A DNA stretch of 64,000 bases from Bacteroidota bacterium. Lineage in GTDB: Bacteria; Bacteroidota; Bacteroidia; Chitinophagales; Chitinophagaceae. The translations under genes and the position numbers were made by a program. The notes below the pieces were generated by a model. The model ran no database searches, had not been told where the DNA came from, and saw nothing but the letters and a program-made list of their open reading frames with translations. Positions 28,752 through 38,092 of the stretch are shown piece after piece. Every line of letters starts with the position of its first letter. Positions within the stretch are counted from its first letter, which is position 1. The stretch lies in NCBI GenBank assembly GCA_963169635.1, contig CAUJDL010000066.1, positions 1-64,000 of the forward strand, in the 5' to 3' direction.

Positions 28752-31700
28752 TAAAACTTGCTAAAATATTAGTACCTCATAAAAAATTATTGCTATTAAT
28801 GGCAATAGCTTTTTACTTATTATCTTTTATTGTTACAAAATATACAAGCAATATAAATGCTCCAGAAAAAGTACAACAAACTTTAAGTAACGCCATTCAA
28901 CAAAAAGAAAATAGCTTTTATCAATTTTTAGCAGATACTAATTTCATAAAAAAAATTATTGCTAATCCTACCAATATTCAAGAACAAAATAGTCTTACAG
29001 ATTATCCAATTGGTATTTTTATTTATTCTTTTAATAAGCCACATCCTCATTTAATTTTTTGGAACAGTAACAAATATTCTTTATCTAAAGATGATATTTA
29101 TAAAAACGATACTGCTTTATTAGTACAATATCAAAATGGAAGTTTTGAGTTTATCAAAAAATCTATTTGTTTTAATGATAGCTCTTATAGTATTATTGGT
29201 TTATTGCCTATTTACTGGGATTATTTTTTAGAAAATAAATATTTAAAAGATGCTTTTGATGAAGGCAATAATGCAGAACAATTTTATGAAATTACTGATA
29301 ATAAAAAAGGTATTAGCATTTACAATATACATCAACAAGAGCTATATAAAATACAAAAGAAAACAGGAAATATTAATGCTTCGTACGATTTGCTAACTAT
29401 TATTTTAAGATTACTTGCAGTTGTTTGCTTATTGGTTTATATACATATTTTATCTAAACAAGTAGTTGCCAAAAAGGGTTTTAAAAAAGGATTTTTAGTA
29501 TTTGTTAGTTCGCTGTTTGTATTAAGGCTCATAACTTATTTTATCAACTTTCCTTTCGATAAAACTAAACTTGCCATTTTTGACCCCTCAATTTATGCAT
29601 CAAATATTATTCATCCATCATTAGGCGATTTATTAATTAATAGTGTTTTAATTCTTTGGATAGTTTATTTCTTTAAGTTTAACAGTACTATTTTTTTATC
29701 TGCATCAACAACAATTGATACTAATAATAAAAGAAAAAAAATAATTCCTTTTTTAAATCTGGTATTGTTAGTATTAGTTACATTATTATTAACTAGTACA
29801 GTTAAAAGCCTTGTAATAGATGCTAAAATATCATTAGATGTTACCAATTTCTTTAGCCTTACATTATACAGTGTTTTATGTTTTTTAATTCTTTGTTTTT
29901 GTGCATTAATATTTTTTCATTTATCGCATATACTTCTAAATGCTGTATTTAATGCAAAAATTAAACTGAGTATTCAATTATTTTTTTGTACAGTAATTGG
30001 TTTAATTATTTTAAGTTTTCAAACAGGTAATGTTACCAATCTATTTAATATGCTAAGTATTGCTTGGCTATTAATTTATCTTACTATTATCAACTTCAGA
30101 AAAAAAGATATACAATTACATATCATTAAATCTTCTTTCTTTATTGTATGGATTGCTTTTTTCTCTATATCAATTGCTGCTTTGGTAATGCAACAAAATA
30201 TTTATACAGAGTATGAGCAAAGAAAAAAATGGGCAGAAAAATTAGCAGAACAAACAGACCCTAATAGCGAAACATTATTACAAATTGCTACGCTTAATTT
30301 TAGTAATCATTTTTTAAGTACCAACTTTAATAGATTTCATCAAGAGTTTTCTAATATTTTTATCAAAGATAGTTTGGTAAACGAAAATTTTTCTGGCTAC
30401 CTTAATAAATACGATACAAGAATTTATACTTATGATAGTGTATTTAATCCTTTGTATAATGATGATGCAGTTACTTACTCAGTTATTAAAACTACTATTT
30501 TAAATCAAGGCAAAGCAACCAATATTCCTAACTTATACAGTTATGAAAATACCAATGGAAGAGAAAGTTATATTTATGAAAAGGTGATTAAAAAAGACAC
30601 CATCATTCAAGGATATTTATTTGTAACTGTAAAACCTAAAAGGTATAAAAGTGAAGCTTTGTATCCTGAGTTGTTTAGACAAGTACAAAATCTTTCTACC
30701 GATTTTAATACTCATTATGCTTATGCTATTTATAACAATAATATTTTAGTAAATAGTTTTAATGATTACAGTTTTCAGTACGATATTTCTACCAATACAT
30801 TACCTAATAAAAAGTTTGACAATAAAACCAATGATGGCTTTAATGAATTATGGTATAGTACAGGTACAGGAAAAGTAGTAATTATTGTAAAAAAACATAC
30901 TGCACTACTAGAGCTAATGGCATTATTTGCTTATTTGTTTTGTGTGTTTATAGTATTAATTGCCTTATTTCATTTAACTAATTTTATTATAAAATCAAAG
31001 CTTAGTAAAAATGAGTTTAAAAATATTTTTAAAATTTCTATAAAAAATCAAATACAGTTTACCATTATTATGGTAAGTGTTTTTTCGTTTATAATTATTG
31101 GTGCTACTACTATTTCATTTTTTATTTATAGGTTTCATCAAAACAATGAAGAAAGACTTTCTAAAAATATTCAAATAATTGCTAATCAAGTTGAGGTAAA
31201 ATTAAAAACTATTTATGCTCATCTTTCTTTTGATGATATGTTAGATATTACTACCATTAGTTTTGGTAATAATCTTGAAAAAACTATTAACGAAATTTCA
31301 GAAATTTATAATACCGATATTAATTTATTTAATACAGATGGTACTTTAATAGCTTCTACACAACCTTATATTTATAACAAACAATTATTAAGCGATAAAA
31401 TGCAACCAACAGCATTTACTGCTTTAAGTAATTACAAAAAAAATAGCTTTACACAATCAGAAAAAATTGCAGAGCTTGATTATTTAAGTATTTATGCAAC
31501 AGTAAAAGATGATGAAGGAAAAACTTATGCTTATGTAAATATTCCTTATCTAAATTCTCAGGCAGAATTAAGTCAGGAAATTTCTGGTTTCTTAGCAACA
31601 TTAATGAACCTAAATGCTTTTATATTTTTATTAGCAGGTGCAATTGCATATATGGCTACTGATAGAATTACTGCATCTTTTAGTATTATTAGTAATAAAA

Positions 31701-32503
31701 TGAAAGCTATAAATATTGAACAACAAAATGAAGCTATTGAATGGAATAGAAATGATGAAATAGGTGTTTTAGTAAGTGAGTATAATAAAATGGTAAAAAA
31801 ATTAGAAGTCAGTGCAAAAGCTTTAGCACAAACAGAAAGAGAAGGTGCTTGGAGAGAAATGGCAAGACAAGTAGCTCACGAAATTAAAAATCCATTAACT
31901 CCTATGAAACTAAGTATTCAATATTTACAAAAATCTATTGCTAATAAAAATGAAAATATAGAGCAGCTTACTAATAGTGTTGCTTCTACATTGATAGAAC
32001 AAATAGAACAGCTTTCTAAAATTGCAGGGGATTTTTCTCAGTTTGCCAATATTGAAAATGTACAACCTACTAAATTTAATTTAAACAATACAATTGCATC
32101 GTTGGTTGCTCTTTATAAAACAAGAGATAATATTTTAATAGATTGGCAAAATGAAAATGAAGCATATTATATATATGCAGATAAAGTGCAAATAAGTCGT
32201 TTGTTTAGCAACCTTATGCTTAATGCTATTGAAGCATCTAACAACAATAACATTATTCATATAAAAATTTATCAAAAAGTAAATAAAAATTTTATTGAAA
32301 CTTATATAGCAGATAATGGCACAGGCATTACTGATGATATGAAACAAAAAATATTTTTACCCAACTTTACTACTAAAACTTCTGGTACTGGTTTAGGTTT
32401 AGCAATTTCTAAAGCTATTACAGAAAAAGCCAATGGTACTATATCTTTTACTACAACAAAAAATATAGGTACTACCTTTAAAGTAGCATTACCACTTGTA
32501 TAA
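28748..32503 (+). CDS. Very large NtrY-like sensor histidine kinase
   Basis: A 1251-residue membrane histidine kinase. A first helix near 12-30 and a cluster of about eight helices at 215-485 flank two extracytoplasmic regions (about 30-214 and 485-725). Two further helices near 730-755 and 775-800, a sensor region to about 940 and a helix near 945-965 lead to a HAMP-like linker. The phosphoacceptor is in RQVAHEIKNPLTPMKLS near residue 1044; the N box is NLMLNAIEASNN near 1155; the G boxes are DNGTGI and TSGTGLGLAISKAI. The start is TTG: upstream in-frame sequence reaches a TAA after two more codons, and the next ATG (28799) would remove most of the first helix. No response regulator is adjacent. 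Confidence 0.88.
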   Translation: MIKLAKILVPHKKLLLLMAIAFYLLSFIVTKYTSNINAPEKVQQTLSNAIQQKENSFYQFLADTNFIKKIIANPTNIQEQNSLTDYPIGIFIYSFNKPHPHLIFWNSNKYSLSKDDIYKNDTALLVQYQNGSFEFIKKSICFNDSSYSIIGLLPIYWDYFLENKYLKDAFDEGNNAEQFYEITDNKKGISIYNIHQQELYKIQKKTGNINASYDLLTIILRLLAVVCLLVYIHILSKQVVAKKGFKKGFLVFVSSLFVLRLITYFINFPFDKTKLAIFDPSIYASNIIHPSLGDLLINSVLILWIVYFFKFNSTIFLSASTTIDTNNKRKKIIPFLNLVLLVLVTLLLTSTVKSLVIDAKISLDVTNFFSLTLYSVLCFLILCFCALIFFHLSHILLNAVFNAKIKLSIQLFFCTVIGLIILSFQTGNVTNLFNMLSIAWLLIYLTIINFRKKDIQLHIIKSSFFIVWIAFFSISIAALVMQQNIYTEYEQRKKWAEKLAEQTDPNSETLLQIATLNFSNHFLSTNFNRFHQEFSNIFIKDSLVNENFSGYLNKYDTRIYTYDSVFNPLYNDDAVTYSVIKTTILNQGKATNIPNLYSYENTNGRESYIYEKVIKKDTIIQGYLFVTVKPKRYKSEALYPELFRQVQNLSTDFNTHYAYAIYNNNILVNSFNDYSFQYDISTNTLPNKKFDNKTNDGFNELWYSTGTGKVVIIVKKHTALLELMALFAYLFCVFIVLIALFHLTNFIIKSKLSKNEFKNIFKISIKNQIQFTIIMVSVFSFIIIGATTISFFIYRFHQNNEERLSKNIQIIANQVEVKLKTIYAHLSFDDMLDITTISFGNNLEKTINEISEIYNTDINLFNTDGTLIASTQPYIYNKQLLSDKMQPTAFTALSNYKKNSFTQSEKIAELDYLSIYATVKDDEGKTYAYVNIPYLNSQAELSQEISGFLATLMNLNAFIFLLAGAIAYMATDRITASFSIISNKMKAINIEQQNEAIEWNRNDEIGVLVSEYNKMVKKLEVSAKALAQTEREGAWREMARQVAHEIKNPLTPMKLSIQYLQKSIANKNENIEQLTNSVASTLIEQIEQLSKIAGDFSQFANIENVQPTKFNLNNTIASLVALYKTRDNILIDWQNENEAYYIYADKVQISRLFSNLMLNAIEASNNNNIIHIKIYQKVNKNFIETYIADNGTGITDDMKQKIFLPNFTTKTSGTGLGLAISKAITEKANGTISFTTTKNIGTTFKVALPLV

Positions 32504-32534
32504 ACTATTGAAAAAAAATTAAAGAAACTAAGGC

Positions 32535-33566
32535 TTAGAATAAATTATATCTAGGACACCAATCGCCATATTTATTGCCTAAAATAAATCCTAATAAAAA
32601 TTCGTGTGTGCCTTTGCTTACAGTATTTAAACGAGAGGTTGTTAAATCGTAAGAATAACCAATATTAATACTGTTACTTAAATTTACACCAAGCATTCCT
32701 GCAAAACCATCTTTATATCTGTAAGATGCACCAACCCAAGCATAATCTTGATACTGAATTTTAGCATTCAAATCAAAACCAATTGGCATAGGGCTTACAT
32801 ATCTTACAACAACAGAAGGTAAAAATGTTAAATCATCTGTAAAGAATAAACGATAACCAGCACTTAAAAATAAATGTGGTACTAATTTTCCTTGCTCTAA
32901 TCCTACATGATTATTTGAGTAAGTAACTTTTTGAGGTACTATTTGTTGAGCAGCTAAACCAATAAAAAAATCTCTGTCGTACAACCATAAACCTGCACTA
33001 ATATCTGGTCTAATATTATTGATATAACCACTACCAGCTACAGCAGGATCTTGTGTGCCATTAGCAAATTGTAATTTAGAAGCATTTAATCTTAGGTTAG
33101 AAATACCTGCACTTAAACCTGCACTTAAAGTTGTATGAGGACCAATACCCATGTGATAAGCATAAGTAGCAGTAGCAATTAAATTATTTAATGGTCCTGT
33201 TTTATCATTAATAATAGTAAAACCAACGCCACCATGATTTTCAGGAGCAGTATAATCTTTAACCCAATTTTTACCTCTTGGGTTTTCGCCTCTTGCATGA
33301 AAACTTGTAGCAGTTTCTCTTTCATATACATCTTTCTTAGTTGGAGCATGTATAGTAAAATACGTAGTTACAGGTGCATCTTGTAAACCCACCCATTGCA
33401 TACGATGACTTAATTTTACATCAGTATAATTCTCAATACCAGCAACAGCAGGATTAAGAATAAAATTATTCATGATATACTGAGTGTAATAAGGTCTTTG
33501 TTGAGCATTAGCATTTAAAAAAATAATACTTGCAGCTACAGTTAGTAATAGTCCTATCTTTTTCAT
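32535..33566 (-). CDS. T9SS membrane protein PorP/SprF family
   Basis: A 343-residue outer-membrane protein of the PorP/SprF family tied to type IX secretion and gliding. It has a signal peptide (MKKIGLLLTVAASIIFLNANAQ) and the family opening RPYYTQYIMNNFILNPAVAGIENYTDVKLSHRMQW near residue 25, with the characteristic NPAVAG motif. The rest alternates like a beta barrel (GVNLSNSINIGYSYDL near the C-terminus). I use ATG 33566; an in-frame TTG at 33575 is inside the promoter element. It is encoded alone, without the usual sprE/OmpA-like partners beside it. Confidence 0.88.
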   Translation of the reverse strand: MKKIGLLLTVAASIIFLNANAQQRPYYTQYIMNNFILNPAVAGIENYTDVKLSHRMQWVGLQDAPVTTYFTIHAPTKKDVYERETATSFHARGENPRGKNWVKDYTAPENHGGVGFTIINDKTGPLNNLIATATYAYHMGIGPHTTLSAGLSAGISNLRLNASKLQFANGTQDPAVAGSGYINNIRPDISAGLWLYDRDFFIGLAAQQIVPQKVTYSNNHVGLEQGKLVPHLFLSAGYRLFFTDDLTFLPSVVVRYVSPMPIGFDLNAKIQYQDYAWVGASYRYKDGFAGMLGVNLSNSINIGYSYDLTTSRLNTVSKGTHEFLLGFILGNKYGDWCPRYNLF

Positions 33567-33572
33567 ATCTTT

Positions 33573-33580
33573 CAAAAGTA
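33573..33580 (-). promoter_or_regulatory. Promoter -7 element for porP
   Basis: TACTTTTG on the minus strand ends 6 bases before the porP ATG, so a transcript starting at the expected distance would be leaderless. No matching -33 element at 18-20 bases is seen. Confidence 0.45.
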
Positions 33581-33786
33581 CAAGAAAGACACAAACATAT
33601 TGTTTTATGCTGTTTGATAAGCTATTTTTTTTTATTTTTTTTATAAATGGAATATTATTAACCTAATAAATTGATTTTCTTTATAGAATTATATAAGTCT
33701 TTATTTAATAATTAAAATTTTTTATGATGTGTTTTAAGATATTTAGCCATTAAAACTTATAAATTTTAATAAATTTCTATTAATTT

Positions 33787-33818
33787 TTTGGAAGGAAAAA
33801 TGAGAGTCATTACCTTCG
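33787..33818 (+). promoter_or_regulatory. Promoter for tRNA-Gln
   Basis: TTTG (33787-33790) and TACCTTCG (33811-33818) are separated by 20 bases. The -7 element differs from TAnnTTTG by one base. It lies 18 bases before the tRNA. Confidence 0.5.
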
Positions 33819-33836
33819 CCGTCCCTTTAAAAGTAC

Positions 33837-33907
33837 TGGCCTATAGTATAAAGGTAGTACGACAGATTTTGATTCTGTTTGTCTTGGTTCGAATCCAGGT
33901 AGGCCAA
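33837..33907 (+). tRNA. tRNA-Gln (anticodon TTG)
   Basis: A complete cloverleaf: acceptor arms TGGCCTA and TAGGCCA pair over 7 bases; the anticodon stem ACAGA/TCTGT encloses the loop TTTTGAT, giving anticodon TTG; the T arm CTTGG/CCAGG encloses TTCGAAT. The 3' CCA is not encoded. It decodes CAA (and by wobble CAG). A strong terminator follows at once. Confidence 0.93.
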
Positions 33908-33912
33908 CTTTC

Positions 33913-33939
33913 AAAACCTGCTTTTAAGCAGGTTTTTTT
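33913..33939 (+). terminator. Terminator after tRNA-Gln
   Basis: AAAACCTGCTT and AAGCAGGTTTT form a near-perfect stem with a small loop, followed by a T run. It ends the tRNA transcript. Confidence 0.8.
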
Positions 33940-34001
33940 ATTACTCATCATACATCAAAAATTTTTAATACACAATTCTTAAACATTAAGTATGTTTAAA
34001 T

Positions 34002-34031
34002 TTTGCCACTCATTTCATACGTTTATCTTTG
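34002..34031 (+). promoter_or_regulatory. Promoter for prs
   Basis: TTTG (34002-34005) and TATCTTTG (34024-34031) are 18 bases apart and both match the Bacteroidota consensus. The prs ATG at 34051 is 19 bases downstream, which also rules out the upstream in-frame TTG at 34003. Confidence 0.65.
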
Positions 34032-34050
34032 TAGCTCATTTTTAATAATT

Positions 34051-35010
34051 ATGATGAATCCTTCTGTAAAAGTATTTTCAGGTACAGGTTCTCAAAAATT
34101 AGCTGAAAAAATTGCTCAACGCTTTGGCAGACCACTTGGTAAAGTAAATATTCAAAAGTTTAGTGATGGGGAGTTTCAACCCATTTTTTTAGAAAGTATT
34201 CGTGGCGATTATGTGTTTTTAATTCAAAGCACATTTGCACCTACTGAAAATTTAATGGAATTATTATTAATGATTGATGCTGCAAAAAGAGCTAGTGCTA
34301 GTAAAATTGTAGCTGTAATTCCGTATTATGGTTTTGCCAGACAAGATAGAAAAGATAAACCTCGTGTAGCAATAGGTAGTAAATTAATTGCTACTTTATT
34401 ACAAGCTGCAGGTGCAGATAGAATTATTACAATGGATTTACATGCACCTCAAATTCAAGGTTTTTTTGATATACCTGTTGACCATTTAGATAGCAGTGCT
34501 ATTTTTATTCCTTATATAGAACAATTACAATTAGATAATTTAACTTTTGCAGCACCAGATGTTGGTAGTACTAATAGAGTAAGAGAAATTGCCAGCTACT
34601 TTAATGCAGAAATGGTTATATGCGATAAGCATAGAAAACGTGCAAATGAAATTGCCAGTATGGTAGTTATTGGCGATGTAAAAGATAAAGATATTGTATT
34701 GATAGATGATATTTGTGATACTGGTGGCACATTAGCAAAAAGTGCAGGTTTATTAAAAGAAAAAGGTGCTAAAAGTGTTAGAGCATTTTGTACACATCCT
34801 GTATTAAGTGGTAAAGCTTACGAAAATATTGAAAACAGTGTTTTAGAAGAATTAGTTGTTTGCGATACGATACCATTAAACCAAGAAAGCAAAAAAATAA
34901 AAATAATTTCTGTGGCAGATTTATTTGCAATTGCTATAAGAAATGCTTACGAAAATAAAAGTATTACCAGCCTTTTTGTACATAGCCAATTAAGAGGAAG
35001 AGATAAATAA
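34051..35010 (+). CDS. prs: Ribose-phosphate pyrophosphokinase
   Basis: PRPP synthetase, which transfers pyrophosphate from ATP to ribose 5-phosphate for nucleotide, His and Trp synthesis. From ATG 34051 (or the next ATG) it has 318-319 residues, the normal length. Motifs: KVFSGTGSQKLAEKIA at the start, NIQKFSDGEFQPIFLESIRG, the ATP-binding YYGFARQDRK, the metal-binding DLHAPQIQGFF and the PRPP-binding VLIDDICDTGGTL. The promoter position supports this start. It converges on gpx 11 bases away. Confidence 0.97.
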   Translation: MMNPSVKVFSGTGSQKLAEKIAQRFGRPLGKVNIQKFSDGEFQPIFLESIRGDYVFLIQSTFAPTENLMELLLMIDAAKRASASKIVAVIPYYGFARQDRKDKPRVAIGSKLIATLLQAAGADRIITMDLHAPQIQGFFDIPVDHLDSSAIFIPYIEQLQLDNLTFAAPDVGSTNRVREIASYFNAEMVICDKHRKRANEIASMVVIGDVKDKDIVLIDDICDTGGTLAKSAGLLKEKGAKSVRAFCTHPVLSGKAYENIENSVLEELVVCDTIPLNQESKKIKIISVADLFAIAIRNAYENKSITSLFVHSQLRGRDK

Positions 35011-35021
35011 AAGCAGATTTT

Positions 35022-35564
35022 TTATTTTAAATATTGTAAAATTTCTTCACTTTCTGGTTTTACATTACTAGCAAAATGGGCAATTAAATACCCTTTTTCA
35101 TCAATTAAAAATTTGTTGAAATTCCATTTAATATCTACATCCATTACTCCATTTTCGCTTTTATTGCAAAGCCATTTATATACAGCAGAAGCACTATCGC
35201 CTTTTACATTTGTTTTTATAGATAAAGGGAAAGTAACGCCATACCTTATTTTACAAAACTCACTTATGGCATCGTTATTACTTTCTTCTTGATTGCCAAA
35301 CTGATTACAAGGAAATCCAACAACCACTAATTTATCTTTATAACGATTATTTAAATCTTGTAACTCTGCATATTGATAAGTGTATTGACAGTTAGAAGCA
35401 GTATTGACAATTAAAATTTTCTTTCCTCTAAATTTAGAAAATTTAATATAGCCACCATCTATACTTTCTACTTTAAAAGAATAAATTTTTTTACTCTTTG
35501 TATATGTAAATGAAAGTGTACCAATAATAATAAATGAGAGCAATATGAAATAGAGCTTTCTCAT
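35022..35564 (-). CDS. Glutathione peroxidase-family thiol peroxidase, exported
   Basis: A 180-residue member of the glutathione peroxidase family that reduces peroxides, probably using thioredoxin-type donors. I start at ATG 35564, giving a signal-like N-terminus (MRKLYFILLSFIIIGTLSF); the in-frame TTG at 35597 is unlikely. The peroxidatic residue is Cys59 in NTASNCQYT (no selenocysteine codon), with Gln in FPCNQFGNQE and Trp in DIKWNFNKFLID completing the active site. The signal peptide indicates periplasmic or membrane-associated action. Confidence 0.9.
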   Translation of the reverse strand: MRKLYFILLSFIIIGTLSFTYTKSKKIYSFKVESIDGGYIKFSKFRGKKILIVNTASNCQYTYQYAELQDLNNRYKDKLVVVGFPCNQFGNQEESNNDAISEFCKIRYGVTFPLSIKTNVKGDSASAVYKWLCNKSENGVMDVDIKWNFNKFLIDEKGYLIAHFASNVKPESEEILQYLK

Positions 35565-35695
35565 AAGGGTACTGTTTGTGCAATAAAGATAATGCAAAAA
35601 ATAAAAATGTTGCCTTGAGGGGTTGAAATATTAATAAGATTGTATTCTATACACCTTGGTTGTACTACTATTAAGTTTAATAATTACTAATTTAA

Positions 35696-36352
35696 TTATT
35701 TTGTATGATAATAATTAAAACTCAAACCTGCTGCTTTAATTAATTGCAAAAATCTCCCAATTTCAGTAGCTTCTATTGTTGTATTTTGCTTTTCATTCAT
35801 TATTGCTGAAAGCATAGATTCTAATTCTAAAAACTCTATTTTAACTTTATAACTACCATTATCAGATAAATTATTTAAAAAAAAATCACAATTTTTAAAA
35901 TTATCTAATTGTTTACATTTCTGTTTTTTTAATTTAGTTATAGCAATAAAATAAGTAAAATCGTATGAATTGGTTTCTTCATAAACTTTATCTCTGAATG
36001 CTTTAGCCCAAATTGGATCTACTAATTCTCTAAATTTTTTCCATACTTCACCTGTTCCTACTCTTATATTTCTTTTTTCTTTGTCATTTAAATGTTCAAA
36101 ATAAAAATCTACATCAAAACCATCTTGCCAAGATTTACAACTAATTACAGAAACTCTTTTTTCAAACTTTTCATTTAAATGAACTGCTATAACATCAATA
36201 TCAGAAGGAACAGCAAATTTGCTTCTTTCAATTTTATTTAAATGAATTATATCATTTTTACTAGGTTTAAATTTTACATTATGCTTTGTAAATGTTGAAG
36301 CTTTTCTAAGAAAAAATCCATCAACTAATTGCTCTAAAATATCTTCTTTCAT
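35696..36352 (-). CDS. Orphan protein with PD-(D/E)XK nuclease-like core
   Basis: A 218-residue soluble protein, not recognised as a known family. Residues about 45-80 read VPSDIDVIAVHL then VSVISCKSWQDG: an acidic residue in a hydrophobic strand followed by a strand ending SCK, the spacing of the PD-(D/E)XK restriction-endonuclease fold with the final motif altered from ExK. A later strand (YDFTYFIAITKL) fits that fold. It stands alone between gpx and a lipoprotein gene, without a methyltransferase or partner. It may be a defence or DNA-processing nuclease, or an inactive relative. Confidence 0.6.
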   Translation of the reverse strand: MKEDILEQLVDGFFLRKASTFTKHNVKFKPSKNDIIHLNKIERSKFAVPSDIDVIAVHLNEKFEKRVSVISCKSWQDGFDVDFYFEHLNDKEKRNIRVGTGEVWKKFRELVDPIWAKAFRDKVYEETNSYDFTYFIAITKLKKQKCKQLDNFKNCDFFLNNLSDNGSYKVKIEFLELESMLSAIMNEKQNTTIEATEIGRFLQLIKAAGLSFNYYHTK

Positions 36353-36403
36353 TTGCTTTTCTATTATTAATTTTAATATAGATAATAAATAGTTTCTTAT
36401 GCT

Positions 36404-37801
36404 TTATTGCTTTTCATAACAGCCTAAATCTGTTATGCCTACATTTCTATTATTACCATCTAAATCTATTAATAAACCTGTGTTGGTACCTTTATCTATT
36501 GCAACAGAAGTGGGTCTTAAATGAAAATTATAATATCTGTTATTTATATTAATACTATCAAACTCAGGTGCAGCATTTTTAAGTTTATTACCTGTAAAGC
36601 TTGCTGTAGCTGGTTCTGCATCTTTTAACTTATAAAGTGTATTATTAAATATTACATTAAATGGTGTAGTGCCCTGCTTTTTTATATTTATTTCATTTTC
36701 TGGCAAGCCACCTTCACCATAAAAAATACAATTGGTAAATACTGCATTTAATGAGTTGTTAGTAGTATTATCTACTACATTACTAATATTTAATACAGGA
36801 TATTTATGCTGCAAATAATAATTACCAATACTTACTACTGTACAATTTGTAAATTGATAGTTGCCACCAGCAGTTAAAAAAATATTATAACCGCTATTTG
36901 ATATTAAACAATTATTTGCTTCTATAAAAGAGTTGCTGCCACCTACAGCTACATCATAAATATTATCTAAAATACATTCGTTTAAAATTAATTTTGGGTT
37001 TGCATTGATAGATGGGTTTTGTGCTATTGTACCTTGATAAGCATTTTTAATAATACAGTATTGCATTTCATTGTTTGTACTATTATCTAAAAAATAAATA
37101 CCAGGCCAGCCACCAGGAAAATTTTTATATGGCTCATCTAATCTATCTCCTATAAAAATAATTTTTGTGCTATCATATTTTTCGCCAATAGCTTTTAATG
37201 TTCCTTTAACTATCATTGGTGCATCTGCATGAAAAAATACTTTTGTTCCTTTTTGAATATTTAATGTAACATTAGGGTTTACAGTTATTGAGCCAAGTAT
37301 TACAATGGGTAATGTATTTTGCCATGTGCTATCTGTTGTTACTTGTGCATTTCTTAAGTAATGTGCATTTTGTCCATAAGCTTCTAATTGTACAAAATGT
37401 GTATTGCCATTATATGTAATGCTAATACTATCTTGTGCTATAAAAGGTAAAAGATTACTATTTGGATTTATTGTAACCATTGCAAAAACATAAATACTAT
37501 CATTGGCATTTATATCAATATCATTAAATAAAGAGCCTGCAACACCATCTACATTTATTTTAAAAAAAGAATTGCCACCACCCATTAATTGTACTTTACT
37601 TAATCTTAATTTTTTATTATTAGGATTAAATATTTTAAATGATTGTGTAATAGAACCTGTAGAAGTAAAAACTGTATCGTATCTCAGTGTATCTGTAGAT
37701 GTACGTAATAATGCATTGCTACTGGTAATAAAACTTTCTTTTTTACAACCAATACTAAATACTATTATCAATAATATTATAAAGCCAATATATTTTTTCA
37801 T
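36404..37801 (-). CDS. Lipoprotein with parallel beta-helix, choice-of-anchor Q type
   Basis: A 465-residue lipoprotein. I start at ATG 37801 (MKKYIGFIILLIIVFSIGCKK), which gives a lipoprotein signal with Cys19; the longer ORF adds 13 residues before it. After a beta-sandwich-like N-terminal region (about 30-150), the middle shows repeating Asn/Ile-rich strands typical of a right-handed beta-helix (for example NEMQYCIIKNAYQG and FTNCIFYGEG). The end, VAIDKGTNTGLLIDLDGN then GITDLGCYE, matches the choice-of-anchor Q motif. Likely surface or outer-membrane attached; ligand unknown. Confidence 0.8.
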   Translation of the reverse strand: MKKYIGFIILLIIVFSIGCKKESFITSSNALLRTSTDTLRYDTVFTSTGSITQSFKIFNPNNKKLRLSKVQLMGGGNSFFKINVDGVAGSLFNDIDINANDSIYVFAMVTINPNSNLLPFIAQDSISITYNGNTHFVQLEAYGQNAHYLRNAQVTTDSTWQNTLPIVILGSITVNPNVTLNIQKGTKVFFHADAPMIVKGTLKAIGEKYDSTKIIFIGDRLDEPYKNFPGGWPGIYFLDNSTNNEMQYCIIKNAYQGTIAQNPSINANPKLILNECILDNIYDVAVGGSNSFIEANNCLISNSGYNIFLTAGGNYQFTNCTVVSIGNYYLQHKYPVLNISNVVDNTTNNSLNAVFTNCIFYGEGGLPENEINIKKQGTTPFNVIFNNTLYKLKDAEPATASFTGNKLKNAAPEFDSININNRYYNFHLRPTSVAIDKGTNTGLLIDLDGNNRNVGITDLGCYEKQ

Positions 37802-37879
37802 ACTTGTTTCAAATGTAAAGCCATTTATCATTACAATCAAGTAAGATACTGAATAAAAACTTAAAGATATATACTACAT

Positions 37880-37906
37880 AAAAAAAGCCTGCATAAAATG
37901 CAGGCA
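37880..37906 (-). terminator. Terminator for THX gene
   Basis: On the minus strand GCCTGCAT pairs with ATGCAGGC and is followed by a run of T. It lies 25 bases beyond the THX stop codon. Confidence 0.75.
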
Positions 37907-37930
37907 ATAATTTTCAAGAAAATAAATTCA

Positions 37931-38044
37931 TTAAGATGCTTTTGTAGCAGCTTTAGTAGCTACCTTTTTTTTATGTGGTCTGCTTTTACCAAATGAACCT
38001 TGAAAACGTTTGCCTTTGGCAGTTTTTTTATCGCCTCTTCCCAT
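37931..38044 (-). CDS. 30S ribosomal protein THX
   Basis: A 37-residue, strongly basic peptide beginning MGRGDKKTAKGKRFQGSFGK and continuing SRPHKKKVATKAATKAS. The MGRGDKKTxKGKR start and GSFGKxRP motif are those of the small-subunit protein bTHX, which sits in a cavity at the head of the 30S subunit. It has its own promoter element and terminator and lies beside the HU gene. Confidence 0.9.
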   Translation of the reverse strand: MGRGDKKTAKGKRFQGSFGKSRPHKKKVATKAATKAS

Positions 38045-38084
38045 GATAGTTTTTTTATTAAATGATAAAATAATAGAATCGCAG

Positions 38085-38092
38085 CAAAAATA
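38085..38092 (-). promoter_or_regulatory. Promoter -7 element for THX
   Basis: TATTTTTG on the minus strand matches TAnnTTTG and lies 40 bases before the THX ATG. It overlaps the T run of the HU terminator by two bases. No -33 element is visible within the terminator stem. Confidence 0.45.

Noticed and set aside
33788-33982. 64-codon plus-strand ORF
   Set aside because: It overlaps tRNA-Gln and its terminator completely.
35022-35564. Selenocysteine in the glutathione peroxidase
   Set aside because: The active-site codon encodes Cys and there is no in-frame TGA.
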